Source: Pseudomonas sp. B21-040 (GTDB taxonomy: Bacteria > Pseudomonadota > Gammaproteobacteria > Pseudomonadales > Pseudomonadaceae). Taken from it: a stretch of DNA of 64,000 bases. Position 1 is the first letter of the stretch. Each line of letters opens with the position of its first letter. Below are positions 19,633 to 28,799 of the stretch, one piece after another. The notes beneath the pieces were generated by a model. The model saw only the letters and a list, made by a program, of their open reading frames with translations. It ran no database searches and had not been told where the DNA came from. The stretch lies in the NCBI RefSeq assembly GCF_024748695.1, contig NZ_CP087176.1:427501-491500 (forward strand), written 5' to 3'. A program made the position numbers and the translations under genes.

Positions 19633-21971
19633 GCTGCCGGCTCCGCAACCGCAACGTCGTGGGCCTGGCGACCGGCCCACGGCGCCAGGATGAAGCTGAA
19701 CGCCAGGCCAAGGCTCACCGCCAACCCGAAGTTGCTCACCGCCGGTGTGCTGGATACCGCGAGCAGACCGAACGACAGCCATGTGGTCAGCGCCGCCAGC
19801 AAGGTGCCCAGCAGGCTCACCGCTGCGCCACCGACCTGTTCACGCATGAGGATTGCGTAATCGACGCTGATCGCCGTCACCAGCAACAGGCCGAACAGGC
19901 TGAACAGCGTCAACGGTTGCCCCAACCAGCCGAGGCTGGCCAGGCTGCACAGCGCGGCCAGCAACGGCAGCGCGACGATTCGCAGGGCGCCGCCGAGACC
20001 AAAGGGCAGGATCAATACCAGCACGATCAACACGCAGGAAGCGAGCTTGAGTTCCGCGGCGCTGATCTGGGTCGCCGCAAACACGTCGTTCAATTCACCG
20101 AGACGATCGACCAGTTCGACCCCCGGCAAGTCCAGCGCCTGCACGCGCAGCAGCGCCGGGTTGTTCAGGCCTTGCAAGCTGACCATCGCCGCCACATCAC
20201 CGTCATCGGTCACGCCCAGCCACAGTGGGCGGTAGGGCTCGGCCAGCGGCCCGGTCAGCGCAGCGTCGATGTCTTCGGTGGGCAATGCCTGCAGTGTTGT
20301 CAGCTCTTCTTGCAGTGCTTGCACCGGTACGCCGATGTCGAGCAGTGGTTGCCAGTATTGCGGCAACCGGGTCAACGCCTCGCGAACTTGCTGCTGGTCA
20401 CTTGGCTGGCTGACCAGTTGATTCAGTGACAGGTAGCCCTTGAGTTTTTCCAGGCTGACCAACTGATCCAGGCGCTCGCTCAACGCCGTTTGGCGTTCCA
20501 GCAGCTCCTGCTGATTGGCACCGCGCACCAGGAAAAACTGGCTGGTCGGTTGAAAACCGGTGATCCGCGCAATGGTCCGGGCTTCGTCAGTCAGTTGCTG
20601 CGGTGCACCGATCCACTGGCGGATGTCATTGCGGCTTTCGAGTTGCACCAGGCCACCCACGCAGAAGGCAATCAGCAGGGCCAGCAACACGGGTGTGCTG
20701 GCATGTTTGAGTAGCGCTTCACGCAGGTTCAGCAAAAATTCACAGACCCGTAGCGGCCATTGCGCCGGACGGATATCCGCGCCCTTGAGCAGCGCCGGAA
20801 GCAGGCAGACGGCGGACAGATAAGCACCGAGCAGGCCGGCGGCGGAAAACACGGCGATCTGGGTCAGGGCCGGAAATGGCGTCCAGGCCAACGCGAGGTA
20901 GCCGATGCAACTGGTGATCAGGCTCAATGTCAGGCCCGGCAGTGTCAGGCGCAATGCAGGCCAACTGTGCCAGGGTTTCAGGCTCCAGCTTTTCGACAGG
21001 TAATGCAGCGGGTAGTCGACGGCTACGCCGATCAGGCTGGAGCCGAGTACCAACGTCATCACATGCATATGGCCAAACAGCGCCACGCAAGCCACCGCGC
21101 CAAACAGCATGCCCACCACGACCGGCACGAACGCCAGCAACACCCGCCAACGCCGGAAGGCCAGTAATAGCAGCAACAGAATGCCGAGCGTGGCGCCGCC
21201 ACCGACCCAGGTCATCTCGCGGGAGGCTTGTTGCTGACCGTTGGCGGCGTAGAGCAATCCGCTGGCGGCCAGCAGTTGCACGTCAGCCTGAGCCGCTTGT
21301 TCGCGGCTGTGTTTGAGAAGGTCTGCCACTTGCAACGGCAGGTTCATGTCAAACGCATTGCCTGTGGCTTTTGCCCGCAGCAACACCCAGCTCATGCCGT
21401 CGGCATCGGCGATCAAGGCGCCACTGCCGATGTCCAGTTGCACGGTGCCGCGTTGCGGCTGGCTGTTCTGGATGCGCCCGGTCAGGCCCAGCCAGTCATC
21501 CTGGCTCGGCACCAGGCTGAAACCGGTGAACGGGTCGAACAATGCTTGTACCCGCTGCTGGATGAAGGTGTCGGGGTGCTCAACCAGTTGCTTGCGATCC
21601 GCCTCGGACAGCATCGCCAATCGGCCTTTGAGCAGTTGTGTACGCAGGGCGGGCAAGTCGGCCTGCAACGTCCACTGGACCTTCTCGAACAATCCGCTGG
21701 CCTGCCATTGCTCACCCAGTTTCTGCGCCATGGCGATAGCGTGTCCGCGATCCTTGTGGCCGACCAGCATCAGCATTTCGCGGTTCAGCGGTTCTTGCAT
21801 GCGTTGTTCGGCGCGCAGTTCCAGTGCGTCCGGCGCCGTGCCCGGCACCAGGTCCATCAGGTTGGCCGACAGGGGCGCGCCGCCACGCCATTGCCAGCCG
21901 GCGAGCGCGAGCACTGCCAGCAGCAGGATCAGGAACAGCCATGGCAGTCTGCGTTCACTCGGCAAAGTCAT
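19629..21971 (-). CDS. MMPL/RND-type exporter of aryl polyene cluster
   Basis: A 780-residue RND-superfamily protein with the expected plan: TM1, large periplasmic loop, five TMs, second large loop and a final five TMs. The segments VLGSSLIGVAVDYPLHYLSK (about residue 310) and LLLVTAISVDYAILMREQVG (about 700) carry the aspartates of the proton relay. It corresponds by position to ApeM of E. coli and probably moves the acylated polyene to the carrier at the outer membrane. It overlaps both neighbours by a few bases. Confidence 0.9.
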   Translation of the reverse strand: MTLPSERRLPWLFLILLLAVLALAGWQWRGGAPLSANLMDLVPGTAPDALELRAEQRMQEPLNREMLMLVGHKDRGHAIAMAQKLGEQWQASGLFEKVQWTLQADLPALRTQLLKGRLAMLSEADRKQLVEHPDTFIQQRVQALFDPFTGFSLVPSQDDWLGLTGRIQNSQPQRGTVQLDIGSGALIADADGMSWVLLRAKATGNAFDMNLPLQVADLLKHSREQAAQADVQLLAASGLLYAANGQQQASREMTWVGGGATLGILLLLLLAFRRWRVLLAFVPVVVGMLFGAVACVALFGHMHVMTLVLGSSLIGVAVDYPLHYLSKSWSLKPWHSWPALRLTLPGLTLSLITSCIGYLALAWTPFPALTQIAVFSAAGLLGAYLSAVCLLPALLKGADIRPAQWPLRVCEFLLNLREALLKHASTPVLLALLIAFCVGGLVQLESRNDIRQWIGAPQQLTDEARTIARITGFQPTSQFFLVRGANQQELLERQTALSERLDQLVSLEKLKGYLSLNQLVSQPSDQQQVREALTRLPQYWQPLLDIGVPVQALQEELTTLQALPTEDIDAALTGPLAEPYRPLWLGVTDDGDVAAMVSLQGLNNPALLRVQALDLPGVELVDRLGELNDVFAATQISAAELKLASCVLIVLVLILPFGLGGALRIVALPLLAALCSLASLGWLGQPLTLFSLFGLLLVTAISVDYAILMREQVGGAAVSLLGTLLAALTTWLSFGLLAVSSTPAVSNFGLAVSLGLAFSFILAPWAGRQAHDVAVAEPAA

Positions 21972-22704
21972 GTTGCTCCGCGGTACTCAACGGTTCGGCG
22001 CTGGTGGTGTCCTGCATGCGCAATAGCGTGCTGTCGCCCTGGGTTTCCAGCAGTTCGATGCTGTGCACCAATTCTCCGCCAGTGATGTTGATCTGGTTGA
22101 ACACCTGCTTGAGCAGCAATGAGCGCGGGGTCAATGTCAGTGTCCAGTTCTGTGCCTCGCCAGTCAGGGACAGCTCGAAATCCCGTTGCAGACCGCTGCT
22201 GTCGCCTTGCAGGACGGCGAGGAACAAGCGGTTTTGCTCGGCACCGGCGCTTTTGCCCGGCAGCATTTGCCAACCGTTGGCGTCTCGCCGGGCTATGCCC
22301 TTGGTGGTGATGCGGTAATCCTGCTGCAACGGCGTTTTCAACAACCACAACAGGCCATTGTTTTTCGCGAGCACGAAGGTGCCCTTGCTGGTCAGCGGCT
22401 GGGGCAGGGCGCGCAGGTGTTTTTCCTGGATGAAATGGCCGTGGATCACATCGGGCCTGGCCAGTTGATCGCTGAGCTGTTGCAGGTCGAAAGCCTGCGC
22501 CCACGAAGAAAAGCCAAGCACCACCACAAACATGTAGCAGCTGCCGAGCCCGCGAGGCTGCGTCCGGCGGCGAAGCCGTCGCAAAACCTGAGCATTCGGT
22601 GCATCAAGCGAAACGCCAGGCGTCTGCTGCGCAGCCGGACGCAGGCTTCGCCAGCTGCTACAGGTCGAACGCAGGCTGCTACAGAGGGTCTTCAGCAGGT
22701 TCAT
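21955..22704 (-). CDS. LolA-like outer-membrane carrier, signal peptide split by a repeat
   Basis: The mature part (from AFDLQQLSDQLARPDVIHG) is a LolA-type half-barrel lipid carrier, ApeL by position. The ATG at 22704 has a strong AAGGAGG site and overlaps the thioesterase stop. Codons 9-57 are repeat sequence (22534-22680). If they are removed, the N-terminus reads MNLLKTLC-MFVVVLGFSSWAQA, a normal signal peptide with AQA cleavage. The repeat therefore entered the signal sequence in frame (49 codons) without a stop. An internal ATG at 22533 would restore the hydrophobic core but has no good ribosome site and no positive charge. Export may be impaired. Confidence 0.85.
   Translation of the reverse strand: MNLLKTLCSSLRSTCSSWRSLRPAAQQTPGVSLDAPNAQVLRRLRRRTQPRGLGSCYMFVVVLGFSSWAQAFDLQQLSDQLARPDVIHGHFIQEKHLRALPQPLTSKGTFVLAKNNGLLWLLKTPLQQDYRITTKGIARRDANGWQMLPGKSAGAEQNRLFLAVLQGDSSGLQRDFELSLTGEAQNWTLTLTPRSLLLKQVFNQINITGGELVHSIELLETQGDSTLLRMQDTTSAEPLSTAEQHDFAE
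22533..22683. repeat. REP-like inverted element inside the lolA-like gene
   Basis: The main element runs 22533-22662, with outer arms TGTAGCAGCTG and CAGCTGCTACA and inner arms around GCAGCCGGACGC; a partial extra arm GAACGCAGGCTGCTACA extends it to 22683. The same family occurs at 39351-39482 and 58155-58289. Read on the minus strand it encodes [13 protein letters not shown], a translation seen wherever the element is read through. Confidence 0.9.
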
Positions 22705-23126
22705 GCGAGCCTCCTTTCGACAGCGTCGATGAAAACCTTCGGCGAGGCCAATTGCATTTCGCGGCTGGCCATGTCGACGGCGACTTGCACGGAGCTGGCG
22801 CGGGTCAGGCGTTCGCCGGTGTCCAGGTCACTGATCAGGTAGTTGATCTTCAACCGGTTCTCCCACTCCACCAGATTCGCCCGCACGTTCAGCTTCTGCC
22901 CGAACACCGCGCCGCGCACGTAGCGCAGTTGCAAGTCGATGACCGGCCAGGCGTAACCCGACTCGGACATCGCCGTGTAGTTGTGGCCGATCTTGTCCAG
23001 CAGTGCGCAGCGGGCCACTTCCAGGTATTTGACGTAATGGCCGTGCCAGACCACCTGCATGGTGTCGACGTCAAAGAACGGCACGAGGATTTCCGTATCG
23101 GTGTGAAGCACTCCCTTGCTACGCAT
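22701..23126 (-). CDS. apeK: Acyl-CoA/ACP thioesterase (4HBT family), aryl polyene
   Basis: The ATG at 23126 is chosen for GGAGG four bases upstream; it overlaps the ammonia-lyase stop by eight bases. The 141-residue product is a single hotdog thioesterase of the YbgC/4-hydroxybenzoyl-CoA type, with the active-site region FFDVDTMQVVWHGHYVKYLE. It may release the finished polyene acid or clear stalled intermediates. By position it corresponds to ApeK. Confidence 0.88.
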   Translation of the reverse strand: MRSKGVLHTDTEILVPFFDVDTMQVVWHGHYVKYLEVARCALLDKIGHNYTAMSESGYAWPVIDLQLRYVRGAVFGQKLNVRANLVEWENRLKINYLISDLDTGERLTRASSVQVAVDMASREMQLASPKVFIDAVERRLA

Positions 23127-24663
23127 GCAGCCTCCAGTGTTGCTCGGCAATTCGTTTCAGGCACAGGCGCAATTCGCCTTCCAGGGCGCGATCTTCGATG
23201 ACCGGCGGGAAGTCTTTGGCCAGCTCGAAGTGCATGGCGGCAAGGGCCGGCGGCAATGGGCGCGCGTCTTCAGCCTTGCTGCGCAGCCAGACGCCCTGAT
23301 TGGCGGCAAGCAGGGTCGCCGCGGCGACCTGTTCGGTCAGCTCCAGCACGCGAATCGCATCGCGGGCGGCGATGGTGCCCATGCTTACCTTGTCCTGGTT
23401 GTGGCACTCGGTGGAGCGCGAAAAGACGCTGGCCGGCATCGTATTTTTCAGCGCTTCGGCCGTCCAGGCGCTGGTGCCAATCTGCACGGCTTTGAAGCCG
23501 TGGTTGAGCATCGCCCGATCTGCGCTGGCGCCGGACAGATTGCTCGGCAAGCCATGGTTGTATCGCTCATCCACCAGCAGCGCGAGCTGGCGATCCAGCA
23601 GGTCGGCGACGTTGGCCACCAGGTTCTTCAGGCTGTCCATGGCGAACGCGATGTGGCCGCCGTAGAAGTGACCGCCGTGCAGCACGCGCTCGGCTTCGGC
23701 GTCGATGATCGGGTTGTCGTTGGCGCTGTTGAGTTCGATTTCGATGAACGAACGCAGCCAGTTCAGGCTGTCGGCCAATACGCCGAGGACGTGGGGGGCG
23801 CAACGCAGCGAGTAGCGATCCTGCAGGCGGTGCAGCGGTGCGGTCGGCGCGTCGATCGCCAGATCCTTGCGCAGCCACGCGGCAACTTGCATCTGCCCCG
23901 GGTGCGGTTTGGTGGCGAACAGGCGCTCGTCAAAGTGTTCCGGGTTGCCCTGCAAGGCGACGACGTTCAGCGCGGTGATGCGCGTCGCCAGTTGCAGCAG
24001 GTAGTCGGCGCGGGCGAAGGCCAGGCAGGCAAGGCCGGTCATCACGGCGGTGCCGTTCATCAGCGCAAGGGCTTCCTTGGGGCGCAAGACCAGCGGCTGC
24101 CAGCCGAGTTCGCGGTGGACGTCGGCCGCCTGTCGGCGTTCGCCACGGAACATCACTTCGCGCTCGCCCGACAGGGTCGCAGCCACATAGGACAACGGCG
24201 TCAGATCACCGCTGGCACCCACCGAGCCTTCCTCCGGGATCAGCGGCAGAATGTCGTGTTCAAGGAACGCTTGCAGGCGTTCCAGCAGCTCTACGCGAAC
24301 CCCGGATACGCCGTGGCACAGTGACTGCAAACGCGCGGCGAGCACTGCGCGGGTAGCCTGTTCGTCGAGCAATTTGCCCAGGCCACAGCCGTGGAAGGTA
24401 TACAGATGACGGGGCAACGCCTCGACGTGATGCAGCGGCACCGCGACTACGCAGGAGTCGCCATAACCGGTGGTCACGCCATAGATCACACCTTCCTTGT
24501 CCAGCAGGGAGTCGAGGAATCGCGCGCCCTTGGCAATACGCTCGCGGTACGCGGGATCGCCCTGCAACTGCGTCGGCACCTGACGGTTGGCCAGGGCCAG
24601 CACGTCTTCGATGCGCAAAGGGAGTTCGCCGAAGGTTACCGGCTCATGCATTGGCGTCGTCAT
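23119..24663 (-). CDS. Aromatic amino acid ammonia-lyase (HAL/TAL/PAL family)
   Basis: The ATG at 24663 gives 514 residues, normal for the family; the longer frame upstream lies inside the acyltransferase gene. The MIO cofactor triad Ala-Ser-Gly is at residues 150-152 (GSVGASGDLTPL) and the catalytic tyrosine at 61 (YGVTTGYGDS). The selectivity pair is Phe90-His91 (LYTFHGCG), not the Ser-His of histidine lyases, so histidine is an unlikely substrate; tyrosine or phenylalanine fits the pathway by supplying a cinnamic-type starter acid. The gene is absent from the E. coli APE cluster but occurs in other APE and flexirubin clusters. Confidence 0.9.
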   Translation of the reverse strand: MTTPMHEPVTFGELPLRIEDVLALANRQVPTQLQGDPAYRERIAKGARFLDSLLDKEGVIYGVTTGYGDSCVVAVPLHHVEALPRHLYTFHGCGLGKLLDEQATRAVLAARLQSLCHGVSGVRVELLERLQAFLEHDILPLIPEEGSVGASGDLTPLSYVAATLSGEREVMFRGERRQAADVHRELGWQPLVLRPKEALALMNGTAVMTGLACLAFARADYLLQLATRITALNVVALQGNPEHFDERLFATKPHPGQMQVAAWLRKDLAIDAPTAPLHRLQDRYSLRCAPHVLGVLADSLNWLRSFIEIELNSANDNPIIDAEAERVLHGGHFYGGHIAFAMDSLKNLVANVADLLDRQLALLVDERYNHGLPSNLSGASADRAMLNHGFKAVQIGTSAWTAEALKNTMPASVFSRSTECHNQDKVSMGTIAARDAIRVLELTEQVAAATLLAANQGVWLRSKAEDARPLPPALAAMHFELAKDFPPVIEDRALEGELRLCLKRIAEQHWRLHA

Positions 24664-25591
24664 CGGTCTTCCAGAAAGGGTAAAAGTTGAACCATTGTTG
24701 GGGCGCTTCAAGGCAATAGTGACCCAGGCACGCGGCGTAGCGGGATGCCCACTGATGAATGACCTGCTCGCGGTCGCTGCGTTTCCACGTCACGGCCTCG
24801 GCGAAGGGTTCGAGGGTCACTCGATACTGGCCTGTCGGTTTCTTCAGGCACATCAACAGATTGATCGGGCACTTCAGCAAACCGGCCAGCAGCCATGGAC
24901 CTTGAGGGAATGCTGCCTGATGGCCGAGAAAGTCCACGGTCACTGTGCGTGCGCCGTGCAGTGGCACGCGGTCGCCGGCAATCGCCAGCCATTCGCCGCG
25001 CTCAAGGCGTTCGTGCAGTTGCAGCATGATCACCGGGTCCAGTTCACTGACCTGGATCAGCCGCAGATTGGTCGCGCCGGCCTCGCCCAGCAAGCGGTTG
25101 AACTGCTCGGCGTGCTTGGTGTGGACCAGCACATTCATCGTGACTTTTTCGCCGATTTCCGCCAGTGCGCGGCAGACCTCGAGATTGCCCAGATGCGCCC
25201 CCACCAGCATTTGCCCGCGGCTGCCACGCAGTTGATTGCGCAGCAGTGCCGGGTCGATGATTTCGATCTGGTCGATGCTCAGCTTGCCATTCCATACGTC
25301 GAGCTTGTCGAGCATGGAGTCGGCGAACGCCATGAACTGACCGAACACGCGCCAATGCGTGGGGCGCAATTCGTTGCGCGCGCTCCAGTCGGCGAGCCGT
25401 TGCTGGTATTGCCAGGCGCTGTGGCGGGCACTGCGGCCGAACAGGAAAAAGTACAGGACGATGCCGTACAGCAACGGACTCAGCAGGCGCCGACCCAGTA
25501 CCTTGGCGCCGAACGCGGTGAGCTTCATCAGCCAGAAGCTGCCGCGCTCCTGGCGGTCGGCCCAGTGTTTCTTGTCTACGTTGCTGCTCAT
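24644..25591 (-). CDS. LpxL-like lysophospholipid acyltransferase of aryl polyene cluster
   Basis: The ATG at 25591 overlaps the glycosyltransferase stop (ATGA) and gives 315 residues; the long open frame upstream is in the glycosyltransferase gene. It has one N-terminal membrane anchor (SPLLYGIVLYFFLFG) and the acyltransferase motif GAHLGNLEVCRAL with the catalytic histidine. It would attach an acyl or aryl-polyene chain to a glycerolipid. In E. coli this activity appears to be fused with the glycosyltransferase (ApeJ); here the two are separate genes. Confidence 0.85.
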   Translation of the reverse strand: MSSNVDKKHWADRQERGSFWLMKLTAFGAKVLGRRLLSPLLYGIVLYFFLFGRSARHSAWQYQQRLADWSARNELRPTHWRVFGQFMAFADSMLDKLDVWNGKLSIDQIEIIDPALLRNQLRGSRGQMLVGAHLGNLEVCRALAEIGEKVTMNVLVHTKHAEQFNRLLGEAGATNLRLIQVSELDPVIMLQLHERLERGEWLAIAGDRVPLHGARTVTVDFLGHQAAFPQGPWLLAGLLKCPINLLMCLKKPTGQYRVTLEPFAEAVTWKRSDREQVIHQWASRYAACLGHYCLEAPQQWFNFYPFWKTDDDANA

Positions 25592-26322
25592 GCTCGCCAC
25601 CGTCGCCAGAGGATCACCGGGGCCCGCAGCAACATGCCGAAGAACAGCCGGGTGTGCATGCTGGAAATCAGCACATTGTCGTGAAACAGGCGGAAATGCG
25701 AGACGCCGTCCAGCGGGTAGTGAACCTTGGTCGGCAACCACTGCATCGGCTGGTTGCGCCAGGCCAGGCGCACGAGGATGTCCGAGTCGAAGTCCATGCG
25801 CTTGCCGATCTTCGCCGAATCGATCAGTGCCAGGGTGGGTGGCAAGGGATAGACGCGAAAGCCGCACATGGAATCGCGAATCTGCAAGGACAGCGTGTTG
25901 ATCCAGACCATGACGTGCGTCAGGTAGCGGGCATACAGGCGGCCCTTGGGTACGCTGGCGTCATATTGCGGGTAGCCGCAGATCACCGCGCGAGGCTCGG
26001 CGCGTGATTTTTTGATGAACAGCGGCACGTCTTGCAGGTCGTGCTGGCCGTCGGCGTCCACTTGTAACGCATGGCTGAAGCCCAGGCGTGACGCTTCACG
26101 CAAGCCGGTCATGACCGCACCGCCCTTGCCCTGGTTGGCGGCCAGGCGGATCAGGTAAACCATTTCGCGCTGGGCCAGTCGATCGAGCACCCTGGCGCAC
26201 GCCGGACTGCTGGCGTCGTCGACCAGAATGCACGGCAGGTTGCTGGCAATCAGCGCCTCGACCACCGTGCCGATCGCGGTTTCGTGGTTGTAGACCGGGA
26301 CGATTGCGCAGGGGTTATGCAT
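25588..26322 (-). CDS. Family 2 glycosyltransferase of aryl polyene cluster
   Basis: The ATG at 26322 gives 244 residues beginning [19 protein letters not shown], the normal start of a GT-A fold; it overlaps the ligase stop. The metal-binding DxD is at residues 89-91 (QVDADGQHD). It resembles dolichol-phosphate-mannose synthase-type enzymes. It probably glycosylates the lipid or head group that carries the polyene. It is coupled by ATGA to the acyltransferase, its fusion partner in other clusters. Confidence 0.85.
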   Translation of the reverse strand: MHNPCAIVPVYNHETAIGTVVEALIASNLPCILVDDASSPACARVLDRLAQREMVYLIRLAANQGKGGAVMTGLREASRLGFSHALQVDADGQHDLQDVPLFIKKSRAEPRAVICGYPQYDASVPKGRLYARYLTHVMVWINTLSLQIRDSMCGFRVYPLPPTLALIDSAKIGKRMDFDSDILVRLAWRNQPMQWLPTKVHYPLDGVSHFRLFHDNVLISSMHTRLFFGMLLRAPVILWRRWRA

Positions 26323-27997
26323 CGCTGGAAGCCTCCAGCAGAATCCGCCCACTGGAGCAGGTGGCGGTCTCGTTGCGATAGGCGAAATACAGTTTGCTGC
26401 GCTCCGGGTCAAAACGCAGGTGCAACTGGATTTCGTCGCCCGGGCGCACCAGTTGCTGGAACTTCAGCACTTCCATGCCGGCGAATTTTGCTGGCAGGGC
26501 CATCAATTGTTGACCCAGGCTCAGCGCCCAATCCACCTGCACCACACCGGGCAATACCGGGGTTTGCGGGAAGTGGCCGCTGAAGTAAGCGAGGTCCGGC
26601 GGGACTGCGAGTTGCAGGCTCCATTCGCCCTCGACTTCAACCTGTTCGAGCACTTCGGGTGCTTTGACCCGAGGTGCCAGCAACAGGGCTTCGACGTCGG
26701 CCTGCGGCAGTTTGCCTTGAGCATTCAGTGGCAATTGTCGCAGCAATCGCCAGCGCCGGGGCAGGGCGAGGGCTTCGCAATGCTGGCTCAGGTGCTGACG
26801 CAGTGCTTCTGTAAGGGTGCGTCGACCCTGGTTGCGCAAGGTATGCAGCCCTGATTCGCTGAGCACCAGCAGTGCACCCAGCGAGGCGCGGTTTTCCTGG
26901 ACCACACCGAGGCGCGCCTCCGCGACCCATTCATGCGCCATCAGCGCTTTTTCCAGCATGGGCAGCGAGATGCGTTTTTCTTCCAGTTTGACGATCCGGT
27001 CCAGGCGTCCCAGCAATTCGAAACGACCATTGGCTGCGATTCGCGCCGCATCAGCGGTGTGTTCGATGTGGCCGACCGGCAAGTAGGGAGATTTGATCAA
27101 CAGCGCGCCGTCGCTGTCCTGGCTCAACTCGACACCGGCGAACGGCTGCCAGAGATCGCTGCCCTGACGCCAGGCGATGCCGCCGGTTTCTGAACTGCCG
27201 AGGATTTCTGTCGGCCATTGGCGCAAGCGTTGGTGCAGGCTTTGCGCGGCCTCGGCGGGCAAGGCGCCGCCCGAGGAAAACACCCGGCGCACAGCGCTCA
27301 AGGCAGGCCAGTCGAGGTTATCGCCCATGCGCTTGAGCAGCGCCGGACTGGCGACCCAGGCGAACACCGGGTGTTCGCGACTGGTGCGCTGCAGGTCTTC
27401 CGGGAACGCCAATTGCTTGCGCACGAACGGCCGCCCGGCGCACAGCGGCCACAGCACGCGGAACAGCAAGCCATAGATGTGTTGGGTGGCGACGCTGCCA
27501 ACAATGCAAGCCTGACCCAGATCAGCGCCCCAGAGTTGCTCCAGTGCCTGAACTTCATTGGCCATTTGCCGCAGGGTTTTGTCGATGCGCTTGGGGTCGC
27601 CACTGGAGCCAGACGTGCAAAGGCTCAGTTGGCAAGTGTCCAGATCCAGTGCGGCGGCAGTGAGAGGCGGATGGCGGTAATCGCTCAGGTGCGCATCATC
27701 GGCCAGATCAGTCAGCCACAGATCGACTTCACTGGACCAGCGTTGGCGGGTCTGGGGTTGCAGATCGGCCGGCAGTAGCACGCTGACGCCGGCACGCCAG
27801 GCACCGAGCAGGGCAATGGCGAGGTCGGCGGCGTCTTCAAGGTGCACGGCGATGCGCTGCACGTTTTGCGCTTGCAGGCCGGCCGCCAGGCGCAGGGCCT
27901 GTTCGCACAGTTGTGCGTGATTAAGCGCCGGTTCGGCCGTGACGGCACGCTCCGGCTGAGCCTTGAGCAACAGTTGCTCAAGTGTTATCCAATTCAT
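26315..27997 (-). CDS. apeH: AMP-ligase fused to a hotdog dehydratase (ApeH-ApeI type)
   Basis: The 560-residue product has an adenylate-forming domain (about 1-440) with the P-loop [17 protein letters not shown] at residues 124-140 and the later [15 protein letters not shown] hinge. After a short linker comes a hotdog dehydratase domain (about 455-560; [20 protein letters not shown]), which is a separate ApeI protein in E. coli. The ligase activates the aromatic starter acid for transfer to ACP; the dehydratase acts in each elongation cycle. The ATG at 27997 overlaps the previous stop (TGATG). Confidence 0.88.
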   Translation of the reverse strand: MNWITLEQLLLKAQPERAVTAEPALNHAQLCEQALRLAAGLQAQNVQRIAVHLEDAADLAIALLGAWRAGVSVLLPADLQPQTRQRWSSEVDLWLTDLADDAHLSDYRHPPLTAAALDLDTCQLSLCTSGSSGDPKRIDKTLRQMANEVQALEQLWGADLGQACIVGSVATQHIYGLLFRVLWPLCAGRPFVRKQLAFPEDLQRTSREHPVFAWVASPALLKRMGDNLDWPALSAVRRVFSSGGALPAEAAQSLHQRLRQWPTEILGSSETGGIAWRQGSDLWQPFAGVELSQDSDGALLIKSPYLPVGHIEHTADAARIAANGRFELLGRLDRIVKLEEKRISLPMLEKALMAHEWVAEARLGVVQENRASLGALLVLSESGLHTLRNQGRRTLTEALRQHLSQHCEALALPRRWRLLRQLPLNAQGKLPQADVEALLLAPRVKAPEVLEQVEVEGEWSLQLAVPPDLAYFSGHFPQTPVLPGVVQVDWALSLGQQLMALPAKFAGMEVLKFQQLVRPGDEIQLHLRFDPERSKLYFAYRNETATCSSGRILLEASSDA

Positions 27998-28539
27998 CAG
28001 TGGCCTCGTACCCGTTGTCGTATCAGCCATTCAATGGCAAACAGCAGGCCCATCAACCCGTAGGAAATCAGGCCGGTGTACAACATCCACCAGCTCAGCG
28101 GCGCCCAAAGAGTCAGGGCAGCGGCGAGCAATCCGTTAAAGACGAAAAACACACACCAGACGATCGTCACCTGGCGGGTATAAATAATGGCCCTGGCCGG
28201 CAGGTGCGGTTCACGCAGACGCGCCAGACGCTCGACCATCGGCGGGCCGAACCAGAGGCTCAAACCAAACAACCCAAGCATGAACACGCTGATCAGCACC
28301 GGGTACCAGCGCAGCAACAGCGGACTGTCGAACAGGGCCAGCAACAGGCAAAAAACCATTGCGGTGATCGCCATCCACAGGCTGCCGGGACGGCGTGCAC
28401 CGAGCAGCGCTCGCGCCAGCCACAGGCTGCCGAGCAACAGGCCGAACTGCCACGGAGCAAAATGTTCCATGCCGAAATACACCGCGAAGGGGTACAACAG
28501 GCCTGCGAGCAGCAGGCCAAGGCCGACCAGTCGGCTCAT
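27997..28539 (-). CDS. COG4648-type inner-membrane protein of APE cluster
   Basis: A 180-residue protein with about five to six hydrophobic segments. It corresponds by order to ApeG. Function is unknown; the family is found almost only in aryl polyene and related clusters. It overlaps the ACP gene upstream (ATGA) and the ligase gene downstream (TGATG), so it is translated with them. Confidence 0.78.
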   Translation of the reverse strand: MSRLVGLGLLLAGLLYPFAVYFGMEHFAPWQFGLLLGSLWLARALLGARRPGSLWMAITAMVFCLLLALFDSPLLLRWYPVLISVFMLGLFGLSLWFGPPMVERLARLREPHLPARAIIYTRQVTIVWCVFFVFNGLLAAALTLWAPLSWWMLYTGLISYGLMGLLFAIEWLIRQRVRGH

Positions 28540-28790
28540 GCGGCAGGTTGAACCAGGCGAAAGACGGCCTCGACCACGTCGCTGACAGTACGCACCGATT
28601 TGAACTCTTCGGCGGCGATTTTTTTGCCGGTCTGGCGCTTGATGTGATCGATCAGGTCGACGGCGTCGATGCTGTCGATTTCCAGATCCTGATACAGGTT
28701 CGATTCCAGGCTCACGCGCGCAGGGTCCAGCTCGAAGAGCTCGACCAAAGCATCACGCAGGGTGTTGAAAATGTCGTCACGAGTTTGCAT
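28536..28790 (-). CDS. apeF: Acyl carrier protein
   Basis: An 84-residue ACP with the phosphopantetheine serine at residue 40 in LEIDSIDAVDLI. It is the second of two adjacent ACPs, nine bases after the other. APE systems use two ACPs, one for starter loading and one for elongation; which is which cannot be told here. No phosphopantetheinyl transferase gene is in the cluster, so priming must come from elsewhere in the genome. Confidence 0.92.
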   Translation of the reverse strand: MQTRDDIFNTLRDALVELFELDPARVSLESNLYQDLEIDSIDAVDLIDHIKRQTGKKIAAEEFKSVRTVSDVVEAVFRLVQPAA

Positions 28791-28799
28791 GGTCCGGTC

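Noticed and set aside
18486..19782. Longer version of the antiporter-like protein from 19782
   Set aside because: Its first 50 residues overlap the exporter gene and are Gly/Arg/Pro-rich; the ATGA-coupled start at 19632 begins directly with a membrane segment.
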